A stretch of 44,300 nucleotides of DNA from an uncultured Collinsella sp. (GCA_900541195.1 UQIY01000016.1:1-44300), one strand, 5' to 3'; counted from the stretch's first letter, positions 1-8,989 are shown. Numbers and translations are program-made. The notes: generated by a model not told the origin, from the letters alone.

Positions 1-991
1 CTGCAAATTCGCCCTCGCGCTGCGCCTGGACCGACTTGGCGGCCTCCAGCGTGGCAGTAGCGGCGTCCACCTTTGCCTTGGCAGCCTCGTACTCCGGGCC
101 CGCAGCACCCTGCTCGGCTCGATCAAAATCTGCCTTGGCGGCGTCATAGCTCGCCTGAGCGGCATTCACATCCGCATCGGCTGAATCCTTTGCCTGCTGA
201 GCTGCCGAAAGCTTGTCCTGTGCGTCCTGCTTTTTAGCCGCGGCGGCATTAATGCCAGCCTGGGCATTCGAAAGCCTAACCTGCGCGTCGGCGGCTTGCT
301 GCTTTGCCTGCTCCAGCTCGCTCGCGGCTTGCTCAGCAGCGGCCTGAGCTGCAGCAACGGCTTCGGGCGTAGCATCGGCTGCAGCAGCCTGCGCGGCCTC
401 GAGCGCAGCCTGGGCATCGTCGGCGGCCTTCTGGGCAGCGCTCAGAGCTTCGCCTTTGTCCGTCAGATCCTTCTTTGCGGCATCGAGTGCGGCCTGAGCG
501 TCCTCGAGCTCCTTCACATCTGCATCGGCCTTGTCCTGCGCGGCACCCATCTGCTTTTCCAGCTCGGTCGAAGCGGCAGAAGCAGCAGCATCGCTTGCAC
601 CGCGAGCCGCGTCATAGGCACCCCGCGCCTGCTGCTGGTTGGCGGCAGCGGCATCGTAGGGAGCGGCGGCCGTCTCAAGACTGGCTTTTGCAGCATCAGC
701 TTTGGCGCGAGCCGCATCGACCGCAGCCTGCAGGTTGGCGACCTTCTGCGCCGCTGACACCGTGCCCGCGCCAGCACTAGCAGCGGCCGCGCTCGTCAAC
801 GGGGAAAGCACCGCAGCCGGCTTCCCAGTAGCGTCGGCACCGTTCGCACCCTGCGCCACCGCAGTCAGCGGAGACAGCAGCGACCCGCCCGTCATGGCGA
901 TCGTCGCCGCGGCAACCGTCGCTATGCGCTCGGCGGCCTTCGCCTTACCCGCAGCGCCGCCATTGATGTTCTTATTCACGTTCTTGCTCAT
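1..991 (-). CDS. Secreted Ala-rich coiled-coil protein, 5' part only
   Basis: The minus strand is open from an ATG at 991 to the window edge, giving about 330 residues with no stop, so the C-terminus is missing. Residues 1-48 look like a signal peptide: a basic start (MSKNVNKN), a hydrophobic stretch around 23-40 and an AVAQG-type cleavage site. From about residue 75 the protein is almost entirely Ala, Asp, Lys, Gln and Glu in heptad-like runs (AAQKAADDAQAALEAAQAAA is typical), so a long coiled-coil stalk is likely. Such proteins in Coriobacteriia are usually surface or cell-wall proteins, with the functional or anchoring domains further C-terminal; that part cannot be seen here. The start is supported by GGAAGGA about 9 bases upstream. 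The compositional bias creates several spurious long frames on both strands. Confidence 0.85.
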   Translation of the reverse strand, partial: MSKNVNKNINGGAAGKAKAAERIATVAAATIAMTGGSLLSPLTAVAQGANGADATGKPAAVLSPLTSAAAASAGAGTVSAAQKVANLQAAVDAARAKADAAKASLETAAAPYDAAAANQQQARGAYDAARGASDAAASAASTELEKQMGAAQDKADADVKELEDAQAALDAAKKDLTDKGEALSAAQKAADDAQAALEAAQAAAADATPEAVAAAQAAAEQAASELEQAKQQAADAQVRLSNAQAGINAAAAKKQDAQDKLSAAQQAKDSADADVNAAQASYDAAKADFDRAEQGAAGPEYEAAKAKVDAATATLEAAKSVQAQREGEFA

Positions 992-1047
992 TGCCGATTC
1001 CTTCCCACGATGAGCTGATGTTTGACACACATAATCGATCTAATATG

Positions 1048-1073
1048 CCCCGCTAAAAGAGGTGATAACGGGG
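1048..1073 (-). terminator. Weak stem-loop between two minus-strand genes
   Basis: CCCCG at 1048-1052 pairs with CGGGG at 1069-1073 around a 16-base AT-rich loop. It lies downstream of the small gene at 1112-1306 and upstream of the coiled-coil gene. There is no clear T tract, so terminator is only one reading; it could be an operator or 5' leader structure of the coiled-coil gene. Confidence 0.3.
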
Positions 1074-1111
1074 TAATTAAATCGGAGGAGTTGGAGATAA
1101 GCCCACATCCA

Positions 1112-1306
1112 TCAGCGGATGCCGAGCTCATACTCTCGCTCGCGCTCAATATCATCCAGGTACTCATAATCTTCGGAACTAAGCTCTAAATCATCTTGAG
1201 CGAACATGTAGTTCTCAGCCTTAGAACAAATACTGTAGCCGCAGATGGTATTGAGATCGATATGGTCGGTATTGTCGTTGTAAAGAGGGAAAATTCTGCT
1301 GGTCAT
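1112..1306 (-). CDS. Small acidic hypothetical protein (64 aa)
   Basis: A 64-residue product starting MTSRIFPL and ending in a strongly acidic, tyrosine-rich tail (SSEDYEYLDDIERERE). I do not recognise a family. The ATG at 1306 is preferred over the TTG six bases upstream because GAGAGG lies 9 bases before the ATG and only 3 before the TTG. No signal peptide or membrane segment is visible. Its neighbours are the secreted coiled-coil gene and the PIWI-like gene, all on the same strand, but a gap of over 140 bases separates it from the latter. It could be a real small gene or a chance frame in AT-richer DNA. Confidence 0.45.
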   Translation of the reverse strand: MTSRIFPLYNDNTDHIDLNTICGYSICSKAENYMFAQDDLELSSEDYEYLDDIEREREYELGIR

Positions 1307-1459
1307 GCTCAAGTACCTCTCAACATAAACTGAAAACTCGTTTGCTTGGTCTCTTTTTGAGACCCCATCTGATGTGCTATGGCTGCAGTATATGTTCTCC
1401 CCTTTTACAATGCAAGCATAATTCCAAAAAGTTCTAGTAGCAATAATTGCGCAACACCA

Positions 1460-3355
1460 TCACTTGCCGCCACCGCCATCCCCCACCGCGCCCTCACGCG
1501 CAGCGCACTCGTTGAGATACTTGACCGGAATCGGCCACACGGACGGAGCCTTATAGCGCGAAAGGCCTATGTTGGCCAGCTGAGCCAACAACTCGGACAA
1601 ATCATCGCCGCCGAGCATCTCAATCGAACGCACGTGAATCGCAGTCGCCATATCCTCCTGGGTGCCGTTGTTGACGCCCACAAAATAGCAAGTCCTGCCC
1701 GCGCGCTCGAACGTTCCAATGCCGTAATAAGGCGAGTTGTAGCTCTCGAAAATCTCTTTCTTACGCCCCGCCTTCCCCGCGAGCTGATGCTCGCCCACCA
1801 GAGCCATAAAGTTGTTGGAAAACGTCGTCAGTCCCGTATCCCGCACGCGCGCAAGCATAGACCGCCCGTTCGCATGCACGTCAAAGACATAGGCGCCCTT
1901 ATCGATTTTGCCGTCCGCGGTCAGCAGATCGAGCTCCATCTCGTCCTCGGGACCATCCTCTGCCGAATGTGAGGCATAGTGCATGCCCCCATCCGCGCCA
2001 ATCGCCAACGTAGCGATACGCGAATCCAGCTCAATCTTGTCCTTTGCTTTATGCGGCACATCGACTAAGCCACACACCGTCACCGACTCAATGTCCAAAG
2101 CGTCAAGATCAAACGCCGCCACCCGCTCGTCGACAACATCCTGCTTTACCAGCAGTTCTTTGAGCATGGCACCCAGGATCGCCTCTTGCGCATTGCGATC
2201 CTTTTGCTTTGGCACCACCTTAAACAGTGGCTCGCACACATCCGACGTCACGTGCTGTTCCACCACGCCAACATGTAAGGCATAGCCGTCGTCCTCAGCA
2301 ACCTCATTGGGCACAACGACAAGGTTCAGCGCCCGCGAACCCACGGTCCTTCCGCCATACGATGCGCGAACGCCCCACGAGGAATCGTTAAGTCGATCGG
2401 CCAGCCGGCGCGCCACTTCGGCAAGCCCATTACGCGCAAACGACACCACGATTCGCTGCCCCGCCATGCGCTCCGCAACCACGCGCGCGTACTCATCGCC
2501 CTTGAGCACCTCGTAGAAACTCTTGCGCGAGTATTCCATGAGCGTCACCCGGGCGAAGTCGCTGTAACGGCGTTCGAGAATCTGCAGCTCTCGATACAGA
2601 ATGCCCTTCTTGGTATAGGCAACCTTGTCCGCCTGGGCCGAGAACGTCAGATCACGGCGCTTGGACGGCTTGTCGCCCTTGGCTCGGCGCAGGATGTACT
2701 CGTCTTTTTGTTCGTGGGCAAGCACCATCGTCGCCACGGGCGATAGCCTGTAGCCCACTTGGCTCTTAATCTTTTCGAGCTCTTTCTCGTCACCTTGTGC
2801 CCTGCCAATAAGCACACGGCGCTTGATAAACGTCCGAATCTTAAGATCAAAGGTGCAATCCTCATCGATAACGATTTCAACCGTTTCGATCTTGGCAGGT
2901 CCCCTTCCGTCGCTTCCGACAGCATCGCGGCGGGCACCCTTGGCGCTAATGACATACAGGTGCCCGGTGTCATTGGGAACTTCGTCCTCAATCCCCTCAA
3001 ACTGAGAGCAGGAGTTGAACAGCAAACGGAGCGCAACGTAATCGTCCAACTCGTTCCAATTAGTTTTAATCGGAACCACCTGCTCCTGATAAAGCGAGGC
3101 ATTAAGGTCGCCCGTCTGCACGCCCGCTTTGACCATAAGAAAGACGCGGTTGTCTGCAAGCTGCGTAAGCGCGACGACCTTGCCCGCCTGGCATACATCG
3201 GCCATAAAGTTCGCCACGGCATGCTTACCAGCATCGCCTACGTTGCACCAAAAGACCGAGTAGCGCTCCTCGGCAGCAGCGGCATCGAGCTGCAGCTTAA
3301 ACTCAGATACGGCAATGTCTCCCAAGCCACACGACTGGTTATGCTTCGATTGCAC
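1460..3355 (-). CDS. pPIWI-RE-like protein (predicted PIWI/RNase H fold), 631 aa
   Basis: A 631-residue protein translated from a GTG at 3355; GGAGGCGG lies 6 bases upstream, inside the end of the helicase gene, and the two frames overlap by 17 bases, so translation is coupled. The last 200 residues show the pattern expected of a PIWI C-terminal lobe: a core strand ending in ATLAIGADGG (about 460), alternating strands (AYVFDVHANGRSMLARVRD), then IHVRSIEMLGGDDLSELLAQ and finally WPIPVKYLNECA, like the helix-plus-Pro segment that closes Argonaute and pPIWI proteins. The described pPIWI-RE family (Burroughs, Iyer and Aravind) sits beside a DinG-type helicase and a PD-(D/E)XK nuclease, which is what the partner gene encodes. 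The protein is shorter than typical pPIWI-RE (about 900 aa), and I cannot place the diagnostic Arg and Glu with certainty. Family is inference; the gene itself is certain. The C-terminus ends in a Gly run. Confidence 0.6.
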   Translation of the reverse strand: MQSKHNQSCGLGDIAVSEFKLQLDAAAAEERYSVFWCNVGDAGKHAVANFMADVCQAGKVVALTQLADNRVFLMVKAGVQTGDLNASLYQEQVVPIKTNWNELDDYVALRLLFNSCSQFEGIEDEVPNDTGHLYVISAKGARRDAVGSDGRGPAKIETVEIVIDEDCTFDLKIRTFIKRRVLIGRAQGDEKELEKIKSQVGYRLSPVATMVLAHEQKDEYILRRAKGDKPSKRRDLTFSAQADKVAYTKKGILYRELQILERRYSDFARVTLMEYSRKSFYEVLKGDEYARVVAERMAGQRIVVSFARNGLAEVARRLADRLNDSSWGVRASYGGRTVGSRALNLVVVPNEVAEDDGYALHVGVVEQHVTSDVCEPLFKVVPKQKDRNAQEAILGAMLKELLVKQDVVDERVAAFDLDALDIESVTVCGLVDVPHKAKDKIELDSRIATLAIGADGGMHYASHSAEDGPEDEMELDLLTADGKIDKGAYVFDVHANGRSMLARVRDTGLTTFSNNFMALVGEHQLAGKAGRKKEIFESYNSPYYGIGTFERAGRTCYFVGVNNGTQEDMATAIHVRSIEMLGGDDLSELLAQLANIGLSRYKAPSVWPIPVKYLNECAAREGAVGDGGGGK

Positions 3356-6300
3356 GATGAACCGCCTCCATCATCTCCAGATTGATTGCACCGTCAGCGG
3401 CCATATAAGGAACGGAGAACACAGCCCCTTCGGCGTCGAGTGCCTTGGGCGCGCACTCAAGCGCTGCCTCATCAGCCAAAACGTTGACGATTAGCAGGCG
3501 TTTCGCCCCAACCTTTTGAGCCTTCGCCCTAAAGCGCTCGGCATCCGACGCCTCGCGACCGTCGCGAACATAAGCGATATAGGCACCGATGCGATAGTGC
3601 TTGAAGTCGATCCACACCCCGGTCTTGTTGCCGGCGGCATCGAGCACCTCAAAATCGCCGCCCGTCTCGGCATGGGCCGCATCACCGCGCGTGAGCGAAT
3701 AACGGCCGTCGTAATATGCCTCAAAGATTGCCCTTCCGGCAGATTCTCCCAGCTCACCCAGGTAGACCGCTTGGAACATATAGGGCGTCATGTGTGCCGT
3801 TGCCGCCGGTTGCAGCGTCGAAGGCACCCCGTCACGAGACCAGTGCTCGCGCACCTCACGAATCGAAAGCAGCTCGGGCACACGCGCCGCAGCCTGACTT
3901 ACCTGACGAACCTTTGCGCCCTTATAGCCCGCGCTGCAGCGGCAATAGTCCTCCAGACGAGCGGCAATTTGCTCGACGGGCTCACCATCGTAGTTAGGGA
4001 ATTCAAAACGTGGCACCTTGCATGCCCCGCCTTCTGCATAGGCATAGCCATTTGCAGCATGCGACATGCGCAGCGCGGTACTCCGGCGCTCTGGGTATTG
4101 CGCGAGATCTTCCCATGGCAGGCAAAAATGATGCAGGTAAAAGTCGCGCTCGCCATCAAAAGCAGCGAGATCTTCGTCCCCGGCGTTTAGCGAGGTAACT
4201 TTCCACGCCAGCTTTTCGTGCTTTTGCTTGGCAAGGTTGTTCCTAAAGGCGGCAAGGTTCTGCTGCTTAACGGCAGCGTGTTCCTTGTTGTCCGTCATAT
4301 GGTTGTTGGCAGCGGCGCAGGCACCAACCACCTGCTCAAGCTCGTAGCCCATCGGCAAATCATGCAAGAACGAAAAGTTGCAATCGTTCGCAATCTCGCG
4401 GTCGAGCATCACCTGCACGCAAGGCATCTTTACACTCGTGCGCATCAGGCGACCCACAGCCTGTGCCACAATGCGAGCGCCTTCGACCTGATAAGAGAGG
4501 GTGTCGCGCACCGGCAGGCTCTTATTAACGCCAGATAGAAGCATCCGTACGTTCCGGCGCTTTTGAGTAAACGGAACCTCGCCGCGCGCTACCAGTTCCT
4601 CCTGCTCCACCACGCCAAGTAGCGCCTGCTGGACAAACTTATTTGAGTTGATCTCCACTCCCCAGGTCAAACGACTTGTGGGCGACTCGATATATAAGAA
4701 ATCAAGATCCATCTTGGGGCGACGGTCGACATTTTCAAAGCCGCAATCGACCTGATGAACCATGTCGCACAGATTCTCCGGCACCTTGTATTTGAGATTC
4801 TTGGAAAAGCCACCTGCCGAAAGATTGATAAACATCAGGGTCGGCTGGCCCAGCTCGAGACGTTTTTGAGCGCCACGCCAACCTGCATCCCATTCCGCAG
4901 CGTTAAAGCACGGCACCATGTCCTTGGCGGCCTCAAGCGATTTCTCGTACGACATCTCGGGGCACTTGACGTTTCTAATCACTAGCTCCGCGACAATCTC
5001 GCGCGCAAGATCCAGCGCCAGACTATTGAATTCGCCATGGTTTCCCATGTGGCGCGTGGTAAAAACGGCTCCCGCCTGTTGCTCGTTACGCGCCACACCA
5101 CGGGCCCAAGTACTCACGGCAACAAGCGTCTTGCTCAGGCGCTTCAGCTCAAACTCGATGCTCTTGGCGTCGCTCACGCCCACCCTGTCGGCAATCTTTA
5201 AGCGCAGGCGCACCGCAAGTCCCTCACTCACGCCAATCCCGTCAAAGAACCGCATCGCGCGCTCGTACACCTCGTCGGGCGACACGATGATGCCGCCAAA
5301 GGCGCCGCCTGCCAGCGCGACCATGCCGGTAATTTCCTTGGACTCATCCACCCAGGCAATATCGACGTCGTACTCCTTCGCAGCCTGTTTGTTAAACAGC
5401 TTAGTCTGTCGCACGATTTCCTGGTTGAGCTCGCCAATCCAAGCGTCCTTGCGAACCACGCCATGAACCTCGTCTGGGTAATCGAGGTTGAAGTTTTTGA
5501 CGGTCGGCGCACTCCATGTTGCGCTCATGCACACGCAAGGCGCTTTGGCAGCAATGGAGGCAAGGTAGGCCTCGGGCATGCGCTCAATGCCATGGCTGGT
5601 TAGGTACGTGGTAAACATGTGCTCGATGGTGGTTTCCATCACTAAGTAGTCAACGCCACGCGCATACATCGAGTCATCGGCGGCATCGATCTCGTCGTTC
5701 TTGCGATCTTTAAAGAACAGCGCCAGCATCAACGAATTCCAAAAGTATTTCTCACTGGTCTGGTCGTTCCTAATGCCCAGAGCGTCGATGATATTCTTGC
5801 GCGAAAGATCGTCCTTGTACGAAAGACCCCCGTAGTACAGACTGTCCATAAGGGTGACGCAACGGGCGAGATGACCCACCACCATCCTGACCAGACCGCG
5901 TGCACGACGCACCGCCTTGCTGACGGTTTGCTGCCCATTCCCTCCGCGAGCGGTAATCATATTGCGAGTACCGCCCTCATTGAGTTTGAAGCGCAACGGA
6001 TTCGCTGAGTTGTCGCCCACCGAAATATCGTCACTACCAAACAGATGTCGACCGGAGAGCTGCTCTTCTTTCGCCTCGTCAGACAGCGCAAAAGGCGGGC
6101 GCAGTTTCATTTCCTTAATACAAGAGGCGAGTGCCTTTTGAATTATCTTGGCATCCTTGGCGATTTCTTCGGCAGCTTCCTCTACGCTCGCCCGCGAAAC
6201 CCTGTTCCTCTCGGCGTTTGACCCTTTGTGATCGCCCGACGTGGAAGCGTGCGTGTAGACCGCCATCCATTGATCTCGATTCCCCAGTAGCAAGGGATCC

Positions 6301-7271
6301 ACCACACCGCCGTTAAAATGACGATCGAGGATACGCAAAACCTCGTCCGGCTGAAACGTCACGGGATCGTCTGTCAGCGTCGACAGTATGTCGGCCTTCA
6401 TGTGGTCGATTTCATCAAAGATAAACAGGCCCTTCTCGGCAGCCATTGCGTTAAAGAGCACAATGCCTGCACCGGTCACTGTATCGATCCTATTGACGAG
6501 CTTTTGAGGCGTGCACGCAATCACATGCGGCATGCTCTTGTCATTGAGCAGGGCAGACGGCCAAATCTGAGGGATCACCTCCATACCGCGCGTGACGTTT
6601 TTAAGCTCGTGGCTCACAGCCCAACGCAAGCTCGCATCCGCCGACGATAGCTTCTCGCGAAGGGCGGGGGTCAAACGGTCTGCAACACCTCCCAGGCGAT
6701 TTCGAGTGTCAAGGATGTCCAAGAGATCATCGGCGATCTCCATCGCGTTGCGCCATGCGCGCTTAATGATGCGATGAGAGCTCTCGTCGTCTGCCTCGAT
6801 GGGACACGGGATGTCGCGCACGCCCACGGCGCCCTTGCCGCGCGTAGTCTCAATCCAACGCAGGATGTTTTCGCCCGAGCGCGGAAGATCGAACACCATG
6901 CGCTGCACGGCATCGCCATCCATGCCCTGGTCAACCAGCAATTTGCGCACGCTTGCAATGTAGTTGTCTCGGTTGTCCTTACCCGGAACCACAAACACCA
7001 AGGTACGGCGCCCAGGGCATTTGTTAAAGCAGCCCGACTTATCCCAGCCGCCGGCGATCAGATCCGCCGTAACCTGCTCGGCCGTATAGTTTTTACCCGA
7101 GCCCGTCGTGGCGCCCAAAAAGTACAGGCCATTGTTGTCCTGATCATTGGGGACAAACAGCGCACGTTCAAAAAACTCGCGCATCGCCTTTTGACGTGCA
7201 AGATAGGGAGCAAGCTCCTTGTCGTCCGCAGACGACGGAATCGATTGACAGTTGAGATCCCACGTAGCCAT
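3339..7271 (-). CDS. SF2 helicase fused to a PD-(D/E)XK-like nuclease (1310 aa)
   Basis: Start ATG at 7271, chosen over an in-frame TTG six bases earlier because CGGAGG lies 7 bases before the ATG. Helicase motifs are plain: Walker A GATTGSGKN near residues 53-61, Walker B FDEIDHM near 286-291, motif III SATWSAP near 583, motif VI QAVGRLMRTS near 937-946. The wide spacing between Walker B and motif III is large for a plain DEAD box and fits a DinG/XPD-like insertion. Residues 1165-1300 look like a restriction-endonuclease fold: GELGES helix, then GGDFEVLD and WIDFKHY, i.e. E...D...D-x-K with D1222 and K1224 as candidate catalytic pair. It overlaps the downstream PIWI-like gene by 17 bases, so both are one transcript. 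Predicted role: unwinding and cutting of foreign DNA or R-loops in a pPIWI-RE-type defence module. Helicase is certain; nuclease and system name are inference. Confidence 0.75.
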   Translation of the reverse strand: MATWDLNCQSIPSSADDKELAPYLARQKAMREFFERALFVPNDQDNNGLYFLGATTGSGKNYTAEQVTADLIAGGWDKSGCFNKCPGRRTLVFVVPGKDNRDNYIASVRKLLVDQGMDGDAVQRMVFDLPRSGENILRWIETTRGKGAVGVRDIPCPIEADDESSHRIIKRAWRNAMEIADDLLDILDTRNRLGGVADRLTPALREKLSSADASLRWAVSHELKNVTRGMEVIPQIWPSALLNDKSMPHVIACTPQKLVNRIDTVTGAGIVLFNAMAAEKGLFIFDEIDHMKADILSTLTDDPVTFQPDEVLRILDRHFNGGVVDPLLLGNRDQWMAVYTHASTSGDHKGSNAERNRVSRASVEEAAEEIAKDAKIIQKALASCIKEMKLRPPFALSDEAKEEQLSGRHLFGSDDISVGDNSANPLRFKLNEGGTRNMITARGGNGQQTVSKAVRRARGLVRMVVGHLARCVTLMDSLYYGGLSYKDDLSRKNIIDALGIRNDQTSEKYFWNSLMLALFFKDRKNDEIDAADDSMYARGVDYLVMETTIEHMFTTYLTSHGIERMPEAYLASIAAKAPCVCMSATWSAPTVKNFNLDYPDEVHGVVRKDAWIGELNQEIVRQTKLFNKQAAKEYDVDIAWVDESKEITGMVALAGGAFGGIIVSPDEVYERAMRFFDGIGVSEGLAVRLRLKIADRVGVSDAKSIEFELKRLSKTLVAVSTWARGVARNEQQAGAVFTTRHMGNHGEFNSLALDLAREIVAELVIRNVKCPEMSYEKSLEAAKDMVPCFNAAEWDAGWRGAQKRLELGQPTLMFINLSAGGFSKNLKYKVPENLCDMVHQVDCGFENVDRRPKMDLDFLYIESPTSRLTWGVEINSNKFVQQALLGVVEQEELVARGEVPFTQKRRNVRMLLSGVNKSLPVRDTLSYQVEGARIVAQAVGRLMRTSVKMPCVQVMLDREIANDCNFSFLHDLPMGYELEQVVGACAAANNHMTDNKEHAAVKQQNLAAFRNNLAKQKHEKLAWKVTSLNAGDEDLAAFDGERDFYLHHFCLPWEDLAQYPERRSTALRMSHAANGYAYAEGGACKVPRFEFPNYDGEPVEQIAARLEDYCRCSAGYKGAKVRQVSQAAARVPELLSIREVREHWSRDGVPSTLQPAATAHMTPYMFQAVYLGELGESAGRAIFEAYYDGRYSLTRGDAAHAETGGDFEVLDAAGNKTGVWIDFKHYRIGAYIAYVRDGREASDAERFRAKAQKVGAKRLLIVNVLADEAALECAPKALDAEGAVFSVPYMAADGAINLEMMEAVHRAIEA

Positions 7272-7405
7272 GGTCAAACCTCCGATTTAGTTGTTGCATG
7301 TGTTGGATACCATCCCGTGCGGACAAAAACTCACGCAGGGAGGTTAGGGAGCAGCGTCAGCGGCGTCCAAAAGAGAATAAGAGTGAGTAAAGGTCGGCAG
7401 CTACT

Positions 7406-7480
7406 CGCAAGTTTTTCTTATCGCGTGAAAAGAACTTGCGATTCTTGCAAGTTTTTCTCATCGAATGGCAAGAACTTGCA
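7406..7480. repeat. Two tandem 35-bp inverted repeats (four alternating heptamers)
   Basis: Within the 317-base gap upstream of the helicase gene, GCAAGTT at 7407-7413 and 7447-7453 alternates with AACTTGC at 7433-7439 and 7473-7479. Each pair forms a 35-bp imperfect palindrome (7406-7440 and 7446-7480) whose inner parts also pair in part, and the two copies repeat with a 40-bp period. No T tract follows on either strand. The site lies 135-210 bases before the helicase start and just after the membrane-protein gene, so it may be an operator array for the defence operon or a structured leader. I see no gene in the rest of 7272-7588. Confidence 0.8.
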
Positions 7481-7588
7481 TAGCCATCCTGGGTCCATTT
7501 GCAGCTGGACTCTAACGAAGCGCGCCGGACGACCGGCCACGAACCAGCACTGATCCTGACCGGCGTAGGCAGCTGGAAGAAAGCCCCG

Positions 7589-8410
7589 CTACCTATACGA
7601 CGAACCGGCAATCGCAAAGGGAAGTCCGGCGAGGCACAGCACCAAGGCAACGGCTGTGACTACAAGCGCGAAGGCTACGCTTATGGCAACATAAACGACA
7701 ACAATGAAAACCAGTGCCAGTACGCAGGCAAGCAGCTCGGCCACGTAGCACAAAACCAGATTCGAGCTCGCACGCTTCAGCAGGACGTCGGAGAGGCGGA
7801 CAAGCTCGATAGCAAAGCCGCTGCCAAAGTTGCGTCCGGGGCCCTTGGCAACAAACCACTTGAACAGGCACATCAGGGCGCAGCCCAGCATGATCATGAT
7901 CGAAATGGTCCATGCGCGATGCCCCGTCTCGACAAGGCCCTGGTCGCCCATCGCACTGCCGTTGATGAGCCAACCCGTTCCATAGCCCATGAACAGCATC
8001 GCCAGCAGCAGGCAAGCGCTCACCGCGGCGAGAAAGCGCGACACGCGCCTGCTGAACACCGACGCCTCACAGCTGAGCCCAAATCCCTCGCGAACGCGCC
8101 AAACAGCATGGTAGGCAGGGTACGCCGCGATGAGCGCAGCCACGAGCAGCGACATCCAATCGAACCCAGACGCCGCCGCATACTCCGCAATCGCAGGAAC
8201 GGGATAGGCGGTATGAAACGAATCGTTCAAGAACAGCGCGACCTCGCCCCTCCAAACACAAAACGGAGCGGCGACAGAGGCGATGCCGGCAACGGCAATC
8301 GCAGCAACGGCAATGAGCAACGCGCCCTGTACGAGCTTGATGACTTCACTCTTAGTGGTACTAGACGCAGCATCAACGGCACTGGTCGAAATTTGGATAG
8401 AAGCGTACAT
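7589..8410 (-). CDS. Multi-pass membrane protein of unknown function (273 aa)
   Basis: A 273-residue protein with about six hydrophobic segments: residues about 27-50, 85-105, 125-147, 166-186, 216-240 and 241-265. The first 25 residues are Ser/Thr-rich and not a typical signal peptide. No catalytic motif or known family is recognised. AAGGA lies 5 bases before the ATG at 8410. It is followed on the same strand by the repeat array and the helicase/PIWI-like operon, separated by over 300 bases, so it is probably transcribed separately. A membrane effector of the defence island is possible, but nothing in the sequence shows it. Confidence 0.7.
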   Translation of the reverse strand: MYASIQISTSAVDAASSTTKSEVIKLVQGALLIAVAAIAVAGIASVAAPFCVWRGEVALFLNDSFHTAYPVPAIAEYAAASGFDWMSLLVAALIAAYPAYHAVWRVREGFGLSCEASVFSRRVSRFLAAVSACLLLAMLFMGYGTGWLINGSAMGDQGLVETGHRAWTISIMIMLGCALMCLFKWFVAKGPGRNFGSGFAIELVRLSDVLLKRASSNLVLCYVAELLACVLALVFIVVVYVAISVAFALVVTAVALVLCLAGLPFAIAGSSYR

Positions 8411-8475
8411 GATCTTCCTTTCAGAGAGACCCGATTGGTTAGTGATTTGGTTTTAGGGTGATTGATGCAAATACA

Positions 8476-8494
8476 GGGGCTAATCAATTGCCCC
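8476..8494 (-). terminator. Short stem-loop after the 113-aa gene
   Basis: GGGGC at 8476-8480 pairs with GCCCC at 8490-8494 around a 9-base loop. It lies just beyond the stop of the minus-strand gene at 8537-8878, and the minus strand continues TGTATTTG. A weak intrinsic terminator is the simplest reading. Confidence 0.35.
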
Positions 8495-8536
8495 AACAAA
8501 ACAACAGGTCAGTTGACCGCTCGTGAAGGAGAGAAG

Positions 8537-8878
8537 CTAGCAGGCAATATCGAAGTCGTCGCGGCTCGAGAACTCAGTGCTAGCGATGTCTCGTGTCGGA
8601 ATACACGTAAACTCAAGCTGGCGAACCGGCGAGACCACCGGATAGTCCTCAACGCCCCACTCGAGTTCAAAGCCCAGACGGGCAAGCTCGTCACGGCAAT
8701 TGTCGAGCATGAGCTCATAGGCGCTCTGGCGGGCACAAGCCTCAAAGAAACCGAGCCCACACTCCTCGGAAAGACAGGCCTTCAACTCGTCGCAAATGGT
8801 CATAACTTCGCAGACGAGATCTTCAAGTTCGTCACGCTTAGTGGAATTCACCAGTTCAAACAGGGTATCGTCAAACAT
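8537..8878 (-). CDS. Hypothetical acidic protein (113 aa)
   Basis: A 113-residue protein starting MFDDTLFEL. The frame extends 87 bases further upstream, but AAAGGAGG sits 7 bases before the ATG at 8878, so that start is chosen. It is rich in Glu and Asp with five Cys, mostly helical in appearance (KRDELEDLVCEVMTICDELK), without membrane segments. I do not recognise a family. It is divergent from the 800-aa zinc-ribbon gene, and an inverted repeat lies in the 111-base gap between them, which suggests shared control; the two may act together. Confidence 0.65.
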   Translation of the reverse strand: MFDDTLFELVNSTKRDELEDLVCEVMTICDELKACLSEECGLGFFEACARQSAYELMLDNCRDELARLGFELEWGVEDYPVVSPVRQLEFTCIPTRDIASTEFSSRDDFDIAC

Positions 8879-8939
8879 TTTCCGTCCTCCTTTGGACTTC
8901 TTTCTTGCTCGACTCCTATTGAACACGACAAAGTGGCAC

Positions 8940-8978
8940 AATAGCACACATATTCTGCTTTTCAAATTTTGTGCTATT
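8940..8978. promoter_or_regulatory. Inverted repeat in a divergent promoter region
   Basis: AATAGCACA at 8940-8948 and its exact complement TGTGCTATT at 8970-8978 lie symmetrically in the AT-rich gap between the divergent genes starting at 8878 and 8990. The half-sites are centred 30 bp apart, about three helical turns, as expected for an operator bound by a dimer or tetramer. A further GCACA precedes the left half-site (8936-8940). Confidence 0.55.
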
Positions 8979-8989
8979 TGGAGATGACT

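Noticed and set aside
7406..7480. Possible mini CRISPR array (two 35-bp repeats)
   Set aside because: The interval between copies is only 5 bases, far too short for a spacer, and no cas gene is present.
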